Shown here piece by piece: positions 1 through 7,995 of a DNA stretch of 64,000 nucleotides (position 1 is its first letter; each line of letters begins with the position of its first letter). Both the position numbers and the translations under genes were made by a program. The notes under the pieces are model-generated. The model saw only the letters and a list, made by a program, of their open reading frames with translations, had not been told where the DNA came from and made no database searches. The DNA lies in the NCBI GenBank assembly GCA_000421065.1, contig ATWD01000002.1, positions 992,001-1,056,000 on the forward strand. Reading direction: 5' to 3'. This stretch comes from Acidobacteriaceae bacterium TAA 166. Its GTDB lineage: Bacteria; Acidobacteriota; Terriglobia; Terriglobales; Acidobacteriaceae.

Positions 1-161
1 CGGTCGGGCACGTCTCCGATTCCCTGACCGAACACTACGACTTCACCGCCGAGATCCCACAGACGACCGCGCCAGCAGGCGACGCCAAGGAACACGTCGT
101 CGCGGTCCGCATTTACGACCGCTACGACAATCTGTCCGCGATCAAGGCGGTGGTACGGTGA
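1..161 (+). CDS. C-terminal end of an unidentified protein (partial)
   Basis: An open frame enters from the left edge (codons in phase with position 3) and stops at the TGA at 159-161. About 52 residues are visible, ending in a run rich in V, R, Y and D (AVRIYDRYDNLSAIKAVVR). This kind of ending resembles extracytoplasmic beta-rich or propeller proteins of Acidobacteria, but that is only a family impression and no domain can be named. The next gene starts inside its stop codon (GTGA overlap at 158-161), so the two are probably translationally coupled. Confidence 0.6.
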   Translation, partial: VGHVSDSLTEHYDFTAEIPQTTAPAGDAKEHVVAVRIYDRYDNLSAIKAVVR

Positions 162-832
162 CCGAGGGCGTTGACGAGCAGACACGGCGTGGCATCGGGC
201 GGTTCAACCTCTACCACCCGGACTTCCTCCTCCTGGTCGTTGACCTCATGGGGGTTGCCGTCTTTGCGGTCGAAGGCGCCCTGGCCGCCATTCACGCCGA
301 ACTCGATATTCTCGGGCTGTTAGTGATCGCCTTCGCCACGGCGCTGGGCGGAGGTATGATCCGCGATGTTCTGATCGGAGCGATCCCGCCTAATAGCGTG
401 CGCGACTGGCGCTATCCCACAACGGCATTTCTGGGCGGCGGGGCGGTCTTCTTCTTCTACCAGGTCTTCCAGCATATCCCCCAAAGCCTCATCACCACGC
501 TCGATGCGGCAGGTTTGGCCCTGTGCGCGATCGCCGGGGCGGGCAAGGCCATCGAATACGGCATCAATCCCCTGCTCGCAGTTCTGATGGGGGCGGTCAC
601 CGGGGTCGGCGGCGGGACCATCCGTGATATCCTGCTCAATCGCGTCCCCGGCGTTCTGCAGAGCGACGTCTACGCTGCCGCCGCTTTAGCCGGCGCGCTG
701 GTCGTCGTCCTCGGCCTTCGCGTGAAGATTCCCCGCTGGCTTGTCATGACCTCCGGAGCTCTCGTCTGCTTCCTGTTGCGCATGGTAGCGGTGTGGAAGC
801 ACTGGAACCTGCCCAAGGTCATCGTCCACTGA
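158..832 (+). CDS. TRIC/UPF0126 (YicG-like) membrane channel family protein
   Basis: A 224-residue polytopic inner-membrane protein with about seven hydrophobic segments. It has the two glycine-rich half-repeats typical of the family: GGGMIRDVLIG near residue 67 and GVGGGTIRDILL near residue 150, each with the conserved G-G-x-x-R-D motif. Prokaryotic TRIC proteins are trimeric cation channels; several YicG relatives are annotated only as glycine or ion transporters, so the substrate is unknown. The start is a GTG overlapping the upstream stop codon. The next gene follows after a 50-bp gap containing a perfect tandem repeat. Confidence 0.85.
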   Translation: MTEGVDEQTRRGIGRFNLYHPDFLLLVVDLMGVAVFAVEGALAAIHAELDILGLLVIAFATALGGGMIRDVLIGAIPPNSVRDWRYPTTAFLGGGAVFFFYQVFQHIPQSLITTLDAAGLALCAIAGAGKAIEYGINPLLAVLMGAVTGVGGGTIRDILLNRVPGVLQSDVYAAAALAGALVVVLGLRVKIPRWLVMTSGALVCFLLRMVAVWKHWNLPKVIVH

Positions 833-840
833 GCATGCGG

Positions 841-874
841 CCAGCAGATAGTAATCTCCAGCAGATAGTAATCT
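841..874. repeat. Perfect 17-bp tandem duplication
   Basis: The 17-mer CCAGCAGATAGTAATCT occurs twice head to tail (841-857 and 858-874) in the gap just upstream of the LolC-like gene. It gives the ribosome-binding region an odd repeated sequence and looks like a replication-slippage duplication. No function is evident. Confidence 0.9.
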
Positions 875-882
875 GAAGCTCG

Positions 883-2121
883 ATGCGATTTGAGCTCTTC
901 ATCGCCGCGCGTTATCTGCGAGCCAAGCGTCGTCAGGCCGTGGTCGGCGTCATCACCGTGATCTCCATCATCGGAGTCGCCGCTGGCGTTGCCTCTCTGA
1001 TCATAGCCCTGGCCATCACCAACGGCATGCGCCGCGACCTGCAGGACCGTCTCTTGGGATCGACCGCGCACGTCGATCTGATGCGCATCGCCGCCGACGG
1101 CATCAAGGACTGGCGTCCTCTGCTCGATCACCTCCGGAAGACCCCGCATGTGGTCGCCGCGGCCCCCGGCCTCTACGGACAGGTCCTCATCTCGCATGGC
1201 GTTCGCAGCGGGGGCGGCCTGATCAAAGGCATTCTTCCCGAGGATGAAAGGACCGTCGGCGATCTTCTGGGCAAGATCATTGAGGGCTCGGCGGCTTCGC
1301 TTGAGCCGGTTGTCTCCACCGATGTGCGGGCACTCCCCCCGATCGTCATCGGTAAGGACATGGCCGACGATATCGGGGTGAAGGTCGGTGACGGAGTCGT
1401 GGTGACCAGCCCCCAGGGCGAGCTGACTCCTCTCGGACTGGTGCCCAAGTACCAGAAATGTATCGTCGTCGGAATCTTCCGCTCCGGCTTCTACCAGTAC
1501 GACTCCACCTATGCCTTTATGCGGCTGCGCGACGCGCAGAGGCTCTTCTCCGAGCCCGACTGGATCTCCGTCATCAGCTTCAAGGTCGACGATCTCTACA
1601 AAGCCAACACCATCGGCCGCGTCATCGAGCAGGAGGCAGGCAAGGGCTTCCAGACGACCAACTGGATGGAGCAGAACCGCGAGCTCTTCCGCGCCCTGAA
1701 GCTGGAGCAGATCGTAACCTTCATCGTGCTGGCCCTGATCGTCTGCGTCGCCGCCTTAAACATCCTGATTGCCCTCACCATGATGGTGATGGAGAAGACG
1801 CGCGACATCGCCGTGCTGATGAGCTTCGGTGTAACCGAGATGCAGGTTCGCCGCATCTTTCTGCTGCAGGGCCTTCTTATTTCGGTGATCGGCACCGTAT
1901 TGGGACTGGTCACCGGTTATGCCGCAAGCTGGATCGGGGGCCACTACCGCTTCCCTCTCGACGCGGCAGTGTACTCGATTGATTACCTTCCCTTCGCTCC
2001 CCGCCTTTGGGATGCGGTGATCGTCGCGGCTGTCTCGCTCGGCGTCAGCCTTTTGGCGACGCTCTATCCAAGCGGAAGCGCGGCCAAGGTGCTTCCCGCT
2101 GAAGCCCTGCGCTATGAGTGA
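883..2121 (+). CDS. LolC/LolE-like ABC transporter permease (lipoprotein release)
   Basis: A 412-residue FtsX/MacB-type permease. It has one N-terminal membrane helix (about residues 22-45), a large periplasmic domain (about 46-270), and three C-terminal helices (about 275-300, 325-350 and 375-400), the LolC/E layout. The N-terminal stretch FIAARYLRAKRR is characteristic of LolC/E. In diderms this permease works with LolD to extract lipoproteins from the inner membrane. The LolD-like ATPase lies 0.8 kb downstream on the same strand, separated by two small genes. Only one permease is present, so a homodimeric (LolF-like) complex is likely. The start has a weak ribosome-binding site; ATG at 883 is chosen for fit to the family. 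Confidence 0.88.
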   Translation: MRFELFIAARYLRAKRRQAVVGVITVISIIGVAAGVASLIIALAITNGMRRDLQDRLLGSTAHVDLMRIAADGIKDWRPLLDHLRKTPHVVAAAPGLYGQVLISHGVRSGGGLIKGILPEDERTVGDLLGKIIEGSAASLEPVVSTDVRALPPIVIGKDMADDIGVKVGDGVVVTSPQGELTPLGLVPKYQKCIVVGIFRSGFYQYDSTYAFMRLRDAQRLFSEPDWISVISFKVDDLYKANTIGRVIEQEAGKGFQTTNWMEQNRELFRALKLEQIVTFIVLALIVCVAALNILIALTMMVMEKTRDIAVLMSFGVTEMQVRRIFLLQGLLISVIGTVLGLVTGYAASWIGGHYRFPLDAAVYSIDYLPFAPRLWDAVIVAAVSLGVSLLATLYPSGSAAKVLPAEALRYE

Positions 2122-2175
2122 AGTGTTTTGGATCGTCAAAAGTCCAGTTATGATCAAGTTCAGGAGAGCGTACCG

Positions 2176-2427
2176 ATGAGCGTCATAGACGATAGCCGAA
2201 AGCCGCTGCAGGATTTCATCGCGCCACAGCTGCGGGCTATCTCGGCACGACTGGATGCGCTCGAGCGCAGGTTCGACTTGGTGGACCGGAATATCGATGA
2301 CATCGACAGGCGCGCGGAGAAGCGCCACGATGAGCTCATAGGTGCCATCCGACAGGTCATTGACCTGAATTCCATCCAGCAGCGGCTGGCACGTCTCGAA
2401 TCCAAAGACACCGCGCAGCACCAGTAA
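2176..2427 (+). CDS. Small coiled-coil protein, unknown function
   Basis: An 83-residue charged protein read from the ATG at 2176, which has a good ribosome-binding site (AGGAG, 7 bases away). A TTG at 2128 in the same frame is a weaker alternative start. Nearly the whole chain looks like an amphipathic helix or coiled coil (LRAISARLDALERRFDLVD, then DDIDRRAEKRHDELIG), with no membrane segment or signal peptide. It sits between the LolC-like permease and a CMD-family gene in an apparent operon. No family is recognised. Confidence 0.65.
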   Translation: MSVIDDSRKPLQDFIAPQLRAISARLDALERRFDLVDRNIDDIDRRAEKRHDELIGAIRQVIDLNSIQQRLARLESKDTAQHQ

Positions 2428-2450
2428 TCCGCCTCTTCGCGTTCAACAGG

Positions 2451-2909
2451 ATGAGTGACCTACGCCTCAAATATTGGGAGATCGCCCCACAAGGGATGGC
2501 AAAGATGCGGGAGCTCGAGCACTATGTCAACGCAGAGAGCGGGCTTGATCATGGTCTGCTCGAACTGGTACGGCTTCGGGCCTCCCTGTTGAATGGCTGT
2601 GAGTACTGCGTCGAGATGCACTCGGCGAAGTTGAAGAAGCTGAATGAACTGGCGGAGAGAATCGCGTGTGTTGCGGACTGGCGGAGTTCCACCGCCTATA
2701 CAAAGCGCGAGCGCGCCGCCCTCTCCTGGACGGAAGCGGTCACCAACATTCAGGATGGCCACGCTCCCGAAACTGTCTATGAAGAGGTCCTGGCCGTCTT
2801 TAGCGAGCGGGAGACGGTTGACCTAACCCTTGCCATCACAACGATTAACGCATGGAACCGGCTGGCGATCTCTCTCGGCAAGCACTCAAACCGTGGGGAG
2901 ACTCCATGA
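2451..2909 (+). CDS. Carboxymuconolactone decarboxylase / AhpD-like protein
   Basis: A 152-residue all-helical protein of the AhpD/CMD family. The diagnostic core is RASLLNGCEYCVEMH near residues 42-56, giving the CxxC redox pair followed by His that AhpD-type alkylhydroperoxidases use. This suggests peroxide-reducing or thiol-redox activity, though many family members have no assigned substrate. Its stop codon overlaps the ATG of the LolD-like gene (ATGA at 2906-2909), which implies translational coupling with an ABC ATPase it has no obvious functional tie to. Confidence 0.85.
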   Translation: MSDLRLKYWEIAPQGMAKMRELEHYVNAESGLDHGLLELVRLRASLLNGCEYCVEMHSAKLKKLNELAERIACVADWRSSTAYTKRERAALSWTEAVTNIQDGHAPETVYEEVLAVFSERETVDLTLAITTINAWNRLAISLGKHSNRGETP

Positions 2910-3667
2910 GCGGAGCCGAAGGGTATAGTCTTCAGCCCTTGCCAGCCAGCTCCGGTCCTCGAGTCATCCTGAAAGCCGTGGGACTTACGAAGATTTATCC
3001 GTCGGTCGCCGGAACCGATCGCGGTGAGGTCGAGCTCTTCCGCGACCTCGACCTGACGGTCCATGCCGGCGAGATGGTCGCAATCGTTGGCGAAAGCGGA
3101 GCCGGGAAGAGCTCCCTGCTCCATCTGCTGGCGGCGCTCGACAAACCCACCTCGGGCGAGGTCTTATGTGGCGCATCCCGCCTGACTGCCTTCACCGCAC
3201 GTCAAGCCTCCGAGTTTCGCAATCGGGACGTCGGCTACGTTTGGCAGTTTCATTACCTTCTGCCCGAGTTCACCGCTGTCGAAAATGTCGCTATGCCATT
3301 GTTGGCAAGGGGGATGAGTCATTCGACAGCCCTTGACCGCGCCACCTTCTGGCTCGGCGAGGTCGGTCTGGCCTCCCGCGCGAGGCACCGCTCCGGAGAG
3401 CTCAGCGGCGGGGAGCAGCAGAGGGTCTCGCTCGCCCGCGCTCTTGTCACTCAGCCCAAGATCCTGCTCGCTGACGAACCCACAGGCGATTTGGATACAA
3501 AGACCGGCGAGACCGTCTTCGGGCTCCTCCAGGGGCTTCATCAAGCTCATGGTCTGACCAGTATTCTGGTTACTCATAATCTAGCTTTTGCTGAGAGATG
3601 CAGCCGTATGCTCCTGCTCAAAGGGGGTCATCTGGAAGAACGTTCGCCGCTCACGCAAAGCATCTGA
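2906..3667 (+). CDS. LolD-like ABC transporter ATP-binding protein
   Basis: A 253-residue ATPase. Visible motifs are Walker A GESGAGKSS, the Q-loop region VWQFHYLLPEFTAVENV, the signature LSGGEQQRVSLARAL, Walker B ILLADEPTGDLD and the H-loop LVTHN. The stretch after the Q-loop is the LolD/MacB/FtsE type. It should power the LolC-like permease encoded at 883-2121. The start is placed at the ATG overlapping the previous stop codon; the frame is open further upstream, but that part has no homologous character. No plausible gene follows for 418 bp. Confidence 0.88.
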   Translation: MSGAEGYSLQPLPASSGPRVILKAVGLTKIYPSVAGTDRGEVELFRDLDLTVHAGEMVAIVGESGAGKSSLLHLLAALDKPTSGEVLCGASRLTAFTARQASEFRNRDVGYVWQFHYLLPEFTAVENVAMPLLARGMSHSTALDRATFWLGEVGLASRARHRSGELSGGEQQRVSLARALVTQPKILLADEPTGDLDTKTGETVFGLLQGLHQAHGLTSILVTHNLAFAERCSRMLLLKGGHLEERSPLTQSI

Positions 3668-4085
3668 CTTCTTTGTCTAGCGTTTGTAAGTTGTTCCATG
3701 CAAAGCGCGAGATTACCGTCGCCTTCTCGCCCGCGGAGCACGATCCATTTGAAGGGTGGATCTCTCTGAACCGTCCTTTTGAGCGATAAATCCTATGATG
3801 GCTACCGCTCAAATGGCTGGAACGCATCATTTTGAGTTATGAACCTCTTTTTCACATATTGCGTCGAATAGATATTGATGTAGTTTAAGCAATAACTTTT
3901 TTTGCGGACAAGCAAATTGACGCGGCGACTACACTAGTACCAGTGGATGGGATGCGCCGCAGAAGACGCGGTAGCACCCAATGTGTTCTCCAGGCGGGTC
4001 GTTGACGCGGGGAATGGAAGTGGTAATGGCGCCATCGACGGCTCCTTAGAGGCCGTAGGTGGAGGCCGGGTTCGAAGGGGAGAAC
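3668..4085. other. Intergenic region upstream of clpC
   Basis: 418 bp, partly AT-rich (3780-3930), with no coding frame that looks real. No CIRCE-type inverted repeat or confident sigma-70 promoter was found. The clpC promoter is presumably here, and the ribosome-binding site AGGGGAG lies just before the clpC ATG. Confidence 0.5.
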
Positions 4086-6554
4086 ATGTTCGAACGCTAC
4101 ACAGAGAAAGCACGGCGGGTGATCTTCTTTGCCCGTTACGAGGCAAGTCAGTTCGGGTCACCTTATATTGAAACGGAACACCTGCTCCTTGGTCTGCTAA
4201 GGGAAGACAAGGCACTGACGAACCGCTTCCTGCGGTCGCATGCCTCGGTGGAATCGATTCGCAAGCAGATTGAAGGACATACGACGATCCGGGAGAAGGT
4301 CTCGACCTCCGTCGACCTTCCGCTCTCGAATGAGTGCAAACGCGTTCTCGCCTATGCGGCCGAGGAGGCTGAGCGGCTCTCGCACAAGCACATCGGCACC
4401 GAGCATCTGCTGCTGGGTCTGCTGCGCGAAGAGAAGTGCTTCGCCGCCGAGATCCTGACCGAGCGCGGCCTGCGGCTGCCGGCCATCCGCGAAGAGCTGC
4501 AGCGCACCACGCAGGAGAAGGCGCCCTCGTCCCAGTCCGGCAAGTCCCAGCGCGGCGAGCAGAGCATGCTGGCCGAGTTCTCGCGCGACCTCACCCAATC
4601 CGCTCTCGATCAGCAGCTCGACCCGCTGGTCGGCCGCGACTCCGAGGTCGACCGCGTCATTCAGATTCTTTGCCGCCGTACCAAGAACAATCCGGTCCTG
4701 ATCGGAGAGCCTGGTGTCGGCAAGACCGCCATCGTCGAAGGTCTGGCCCAGAAGATCGCCGACGGCGAGGTTCCGAGCTTCCTGGCCGACAAGCGCGTGC
4801 TGGCGCTCGATCTCTCGCTGATCGTCGCCGGGACCAAGTACCGCGGCCAGTTCGAGGAACGCCTGAAGACCATCATGAAAGAGCTGATGGAAAATCAGAA
4901 CTCCATCGTCTTCATCGACGAGCTGCACACGCTGGTGGGCGCGGGATCGGCCGAGGGCTCGCTCGACGCGGCGAACATCCTCAAGCCTGCCCTGAGCCGT
5001 GGCGAGATCCAGTGCATCGGAGCGACCACTCCGGGTGAATACCGCAAGTCGATCGAGAAGGATCGCTCGCTCGAGCGGCGCTTCCAGGCGGTGAAGGTTC
5101 CTCCTCCCAACGAGGAGGATGCGATCAAGATCATCATGGGGATCAAGGACAAGTACGAGAAGTTTCACGCCGTCAGCTACACCGACGATGCGATCCAGTT
5201 CTCGGTCTCGCACTCCAGCCGTTACATCCCCGACCGCTTCCTTCCCGACAAGGCGATCGACCTCATCGATGAAGCGGGTGCTCGCGTGAAGCTGCGCCAG
5301 ACCTCCCTTCCCGAGGAGCTGACTGAGGTACAGAAGCGGATCAAGTTCATCGTGCATCGCATGGAGAACGCCATCGCGAATCACGAGTTCGAGAAGGCCC
5401 GCTTCTACTCCGACGAGGAGCGAAAGGAGCGCGAGAACCTGCGCGCTTTACGCGACAAGTACCACCTCGACGACTCCTCTGCTGGCATCGTGACCCGCGA
5501 GGACATCGAGGATGTTGTCAGTCGCTGGACGGGCGTCCCCGTCACCTCGCTGAAGGAAGAAGAGACCCAGCGCCTGCTGCGCGTGGAAGAAGAGCTGCAC
5601 AAGCGCGTGATCTCGCAGGAGAAGGCGATCTCCGCCCTGGCCCGCGCCATTCGTCGGTCCAGAGCTGGCCTGAAAAATCCAGCCCGGCCGATTGGAAGCT
5701 TCCTCTTCCTGGGACCGACCGGCGTCGGCAAGACGGAGATGGCGCGTACGCTTGCCCAGTTCCTCTTCGGTAGCGAGAAGTCGCTGATTCGGTTCGATAT
5801 GTCGGAGTTCATGGAGAAGCACTCGGTCTCGAAGCTGATCGGTTCGCCTCCGGGATACGTCGGTTACGAGGAGGGCGGCCAGCTCACCGAGCGCGTCAAG
5901 CGCAATCCCTACTGCGTCGTTCTGCTCGACGAGATCGAGAAGGCACATCCGGATGTCTTCAACCTGCTGCTGCAGGTCTTCGAAGACGGCCAGCTCACCG
6001 ATGGCCTCGGCAACACCGTCGACTACAAGAACACGATCATCATCATGACCTCGAACATCGGGGCCAAGCACCTTCAGAAGCAGCAGGGTCTTGGCTTCCA
6101 GAGTGAGCGCGAAAATATGGTACTCGAGAAGATGGAGGAGCTAGTGAAGGGCGAGGTCAAGCGCACTTTCAACCCCGAGTTCCTCAACCGTCTGGACGAG
6201 ATCATCATCTTCACCTCGCTCTCCGATCAGGACCTAATGCAGATTCTCGAGCTTCTGGTGCAGCAGCTCAATACCAACCTGGTACACAAGGCGATCACCA
6301 TCTCGGTGACTGACGAGGCCAAGCGCTGGATCATCGAGAAGACGGCATCGGATCGCACCTACGGCGCTCGTCCGTTGCGCAGGGCGCTACAAAAATACGT
6401 CGAGGATCCGCTGTCGGAGGCACTGATCGCAGGAGGCATTCAGCAGCGGCCGGCCTTCCTTGAGGTCTACATGGAGAATAACCAGCTCTTCTACCGTCCT
6501 ATCTCGAGCGACGGAGAGGACAAGGTCTCCGGCTCTGTTCTCACCACCGTATAG
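4086..6554 (+). CDS. clpC: ClpC-type AAA+ unfoldase
   Basis: An 822-residue Hsp100 protein. It has two Clp_N repeats (residues 1 to about 140), NBD1 with Walker A GEPGVGKT and Walker B IVFIDELH, a middle UVR-like coiled segment (NHEFEKARFYSDEER), NBD2 with Walker A GPTGVGKT and VVLLDEIEKA, and a C-terminal D2-small domain. The middle segment is short, as in ClpC, rather than the long ClpB coiled coil. It probably unfolds substrates for the ClpP encoded 4.4 kb downstream. The start is ATG 4086, preceded by AGGGGAG; nine further in-frame codons upstream lack family similarity. A strong hairpin follows the stop. Confidence 0.93.
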   Translation: MFERYTEKARRVIFFARYEASQFGSPYIETEHLLLGLLREDKALTNRFLRSHASVESIRKQIEGHTTIREKVSTSVDLPLSNECKRVLAYAAEEAERLSHKHIGTEHLLLGLLREEKCFAAEILTERGLRLPAIREELQRTTQEKAPSSQSGKSQRGEQSMLAEFSRDLTQSALDQQLDPLVGRDSEVDRVIQILCRRTKNNPVLIGEPGVGKTAIVEGLAQKIADGEVPSFLADKRVLALDLSLIVAGTKYRGQFEERLKTIMKELMENQNSIVFIDELHTLVGAGSAEGSLDAANILKPALSRGEIQCIGATTPGEYRKSIEKDRSLERRFQAVKVPPPNEEDAIKIIMGIKDKYEKFHAVSYTDDAIQFSVSHSSRYIPDRFLPDKAIDLIDEAGARVKLRQTSLPEELTEVQKRIKFIVHRMENAIANHEFEKARFYSDEERKERENLRALRDKYHLDDSSAGIVTREDIEDVVSRWTGVPVTSLKEEETQRLLRVEEELHKRVISQEKAISALARAIRRSRAGLKNPARPIGSFLFLGPTGVGKTEMARTLAQFLFGSEKSLIRFDMSEFMEKHSVSKLIGSPPGYVGYEEGGQLTERVKRNPYCVVLLDEIEKAHPDVFNLLLQVFEDGQLTDGLGNTVDYKNTIIIMTSNIGAKHLQKQQGLGFQSERENMVLEKMEELVKGEVKRTFNPEFLNRLDEIIIFTSLSDQDLMQILELLVQQLNTNLVHKAITISVTDEAKRWIIEKTASDRTYGARPLRRALQKYVEDPLSEALIAGGIQQRPAFLEVYMENNQLFYRPISSDGEDKVSGSVLTTV

Positions 6555-6576
6555 AAATCGACACAGTTAACCCAAA

Positions 6577-6610
6577 AACGATACGCCCGGCAAATGCCGG
6601 GCGTATCGTT
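6577..6610 (+). terminator. Hairpin terminator downstream of clpC
   Basis: A perfect 16-bp inverted repeat, AACGATACGCCCGGCA (6577-6592) and its complement (6595-6610), with a 2-base nominal loop, 23 bp after the clpC stop. The trailing T tract is poor (TCGTTAATC), but the stem is very stable. Confidence 0.8.
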
Positions 6611-6624
6611 TCGTTAATCTCAAT

Positions 6625-6670
6625 TTAGTCTCCAGGAACCATTAACCTTAGTCGCCAGGAACCATTAACC
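6625..6670. repeat. 23-bp tandem duplication
   Basis: Two head-to-tail copies of a 23-mer (6625-6647 and 6648-6670) differing at one base. The shared core is CAGGAACCATTAACC. It lies between the clpC terminator and the convergent YtxH gene and looks like a slippage duplication without obvious role. Confidence 0.9.
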
Positions 6671-6728
6671 GCCAGGGAATCCGATCGGAATCTCGCACCC
6701 CAACCGGATCTCAGCCCGCGTCCACGAT

Positions 6729-7058
6729 TTAGACGATCGCTTTGGCAGACTTAACCGCGCTGTTGACTGCTCCGGAGACGACATCGACTGCGTCGCCGGC
6801 GTGATCGCCCGCTTTGTCGACAAGATGAACTGCCTGATTCCGGGCGCGCTTCAAAGCGTCCTGCGCCTCATCGCTAAAGCGTTCGGCCTGCGATCTTAGA
6901 TAATCCCCTGCATCGTGCAGATAGTCGCCCGCCTCTCCTACTCCCTTGCGGAGCTTGCGGCGAGTCCTTACCCCGCTCTGTGGAGCATATAAAAGAGCGA
7001 TCGCAGCACCGGCGGAGACGCCAATGCCAAAAGCCAGCCAGTAGTTCTTTGCACTCAT
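6729..7058 (-). CDS. YtxH domain-containing protein
   Basis: A 109-residue protein with one N-terminal membrane helix (WLAFGIGVSAGAAIALLYAP, about residues 7-26), the typical YtxH glycine/alanine-rich segment ending in LYAPQSG, followed by a long charged amphipathic helix (RKLRKGVGEAGDYLHDAGDYL and on). YtxH proteins are small stress-associated membrane proteins of unknown mechanism. It reads toward clpC. The start ATG at 7058 is preceded by AAGGG at a suitable distance. Confidence 0.85.
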   Translation of the reverse strand: MSAKNYWLAFGIGVSAGAAIALLYAPQSGVRTRRKLRKGVGEAGDYLHDAGDYLRSQAERFSDEAQDALKRARNQAVHLVDKAGDHAGDAVDVVSGAVNSAVKSAKAIV

Positions 7059-7174
7059 TTGAGGGGCCCTTTCCTTATCGAGTTCGATCTGACATCTCAG
7101 ACTCTAGTGGGTAGGATTCGGCCGGGGAAACCCTAGTTGTACGTATTTTTTTAGAGCGACAACCCGCAGCCGAT

Positions 7175-7897
7175 CTACTTCAATGCAGCCAGCTCACGCG
7201 CCTTGACGAAGATGCGGGTAAACATCGCCTTATCGAGGCGTCCCGTGTTGGTGTTGCGCAGCGAAGGATGATAGCTGCACAGGAGATACCTGCCATCCGG
7301 CATCTCGTAGTGAACTCCATGGGCGAAGCGATACGCGGATTTGCGTTCGATAACCCTCTTTGAGAGCAGATAGGCCAGATACCCGTCGAATGCGATCTTG
7401 CCCAGGCACACCACCACACGAAGGCGCTTAAGCTCACCCAATTCGGCGGCAAAGTGCATAGAACAGGTCCGCAGCTCCTGCGGGGTTGGCTTGTCGCCAG
7501 GCGGAGCGCACCGCACCACAGAGGCGATCCAGGCATCGCGCAGCCTCAGGCCATCGTCGCGTGAAACGGCCAGAGCCTGCGTGGCGAAGCCGGTCTCATG
7601 CAGCACCGGATACATGAAGTAACCCGCTCCATCCCCCGTAAACGGTCTCCCGGTACGGTTGGCTCCGTGAGCTCCTGGCGCAAGCCCTGCGATCAGAACC
7701 CGTGCCTTGGGATCGCCGAAGCCCGGCACCGGTCTTGCCCAGTAGGTCTGGTCGCGATATGCCTTGCGCTTGGTCTCCCCAATTCCCTTGCAGTAGGTAC
7801 GGAGCCGTTCGCATTGTTCGCAATCGGCGATATTTTGCTGGATCTGAATCAGGGCGGCAGGAAGTGGCTTCGAGGTGGATCGTCTCACTGTACCCAT
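7175..7897 (-). CDS. Family 5 (UDGb-type) uracil-DNA glycosylase
   Basis: A base-excision repair enzyme of the Fe-S uracil glycosylase superfamily, 240 residues from the preferred start. Visible motifs are a cysteine cluster CEQCERLRTYC for the 4Fe-4S site, motif A GLAPGAHGANRTGRPFTG, which has the family 5 form rather than the family 4 GEAPG form, and the C-terminal motif SYHPS. UDGb enzymes act on uracil and often hypoxanthine or other deaminated bases. The ATG at 7897 has a good ribosome-binding site (GGGAG); in-frame ATGs at 7930 and 7948 are alternatives. It is divergent from the mutarotase-like gene. Confidence 0.85.
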   Translation of the reverse strand: MGTVRRSTSKPLPAALIQIQQNIADCEQCERLRTYCKGIGETKRKAYRDQTYWARPVPGFGDPKARVLIAGLAPGAHGANRTGRPFTGDGAGYFMYPVLHETGFATQALAVSRDDGLRLRDAWIASVVRCAPPGDKPTPQELRTCSMHFAAELGELKRLRVVVCLGKIAFDGYLAYLLSKRVIERKSAYRFAHGVHYEMPDGRYLLCSYHPSLRNTNTGRLDKAMFTRIFVKARELAALK

Positions 7898-7995
7898 GAT
7901 ATCTCCCGCAGATCGCAGAAAACGCGACATAAAGCCGATCGCTTCCATAGAATCGGTGGGGACACGAGAATCACCCAGGGACCCCGAGGTAAGTT

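Noticed and set aside
3668..4085. CIRCE/HrcA operator upstream of clpC
   Set aside because: No TTAGCACTC-N9-GAGTGCTAA-like inverted repeat is present.
4197..5384. Long open frame antisense to clpC
   Set aside because: Its codons mirror the highly biased clpC frame; the product is a low-complexity L/D/R/G-rich sequence with no domain. It is typical of GC-rich antisense shadow frames.
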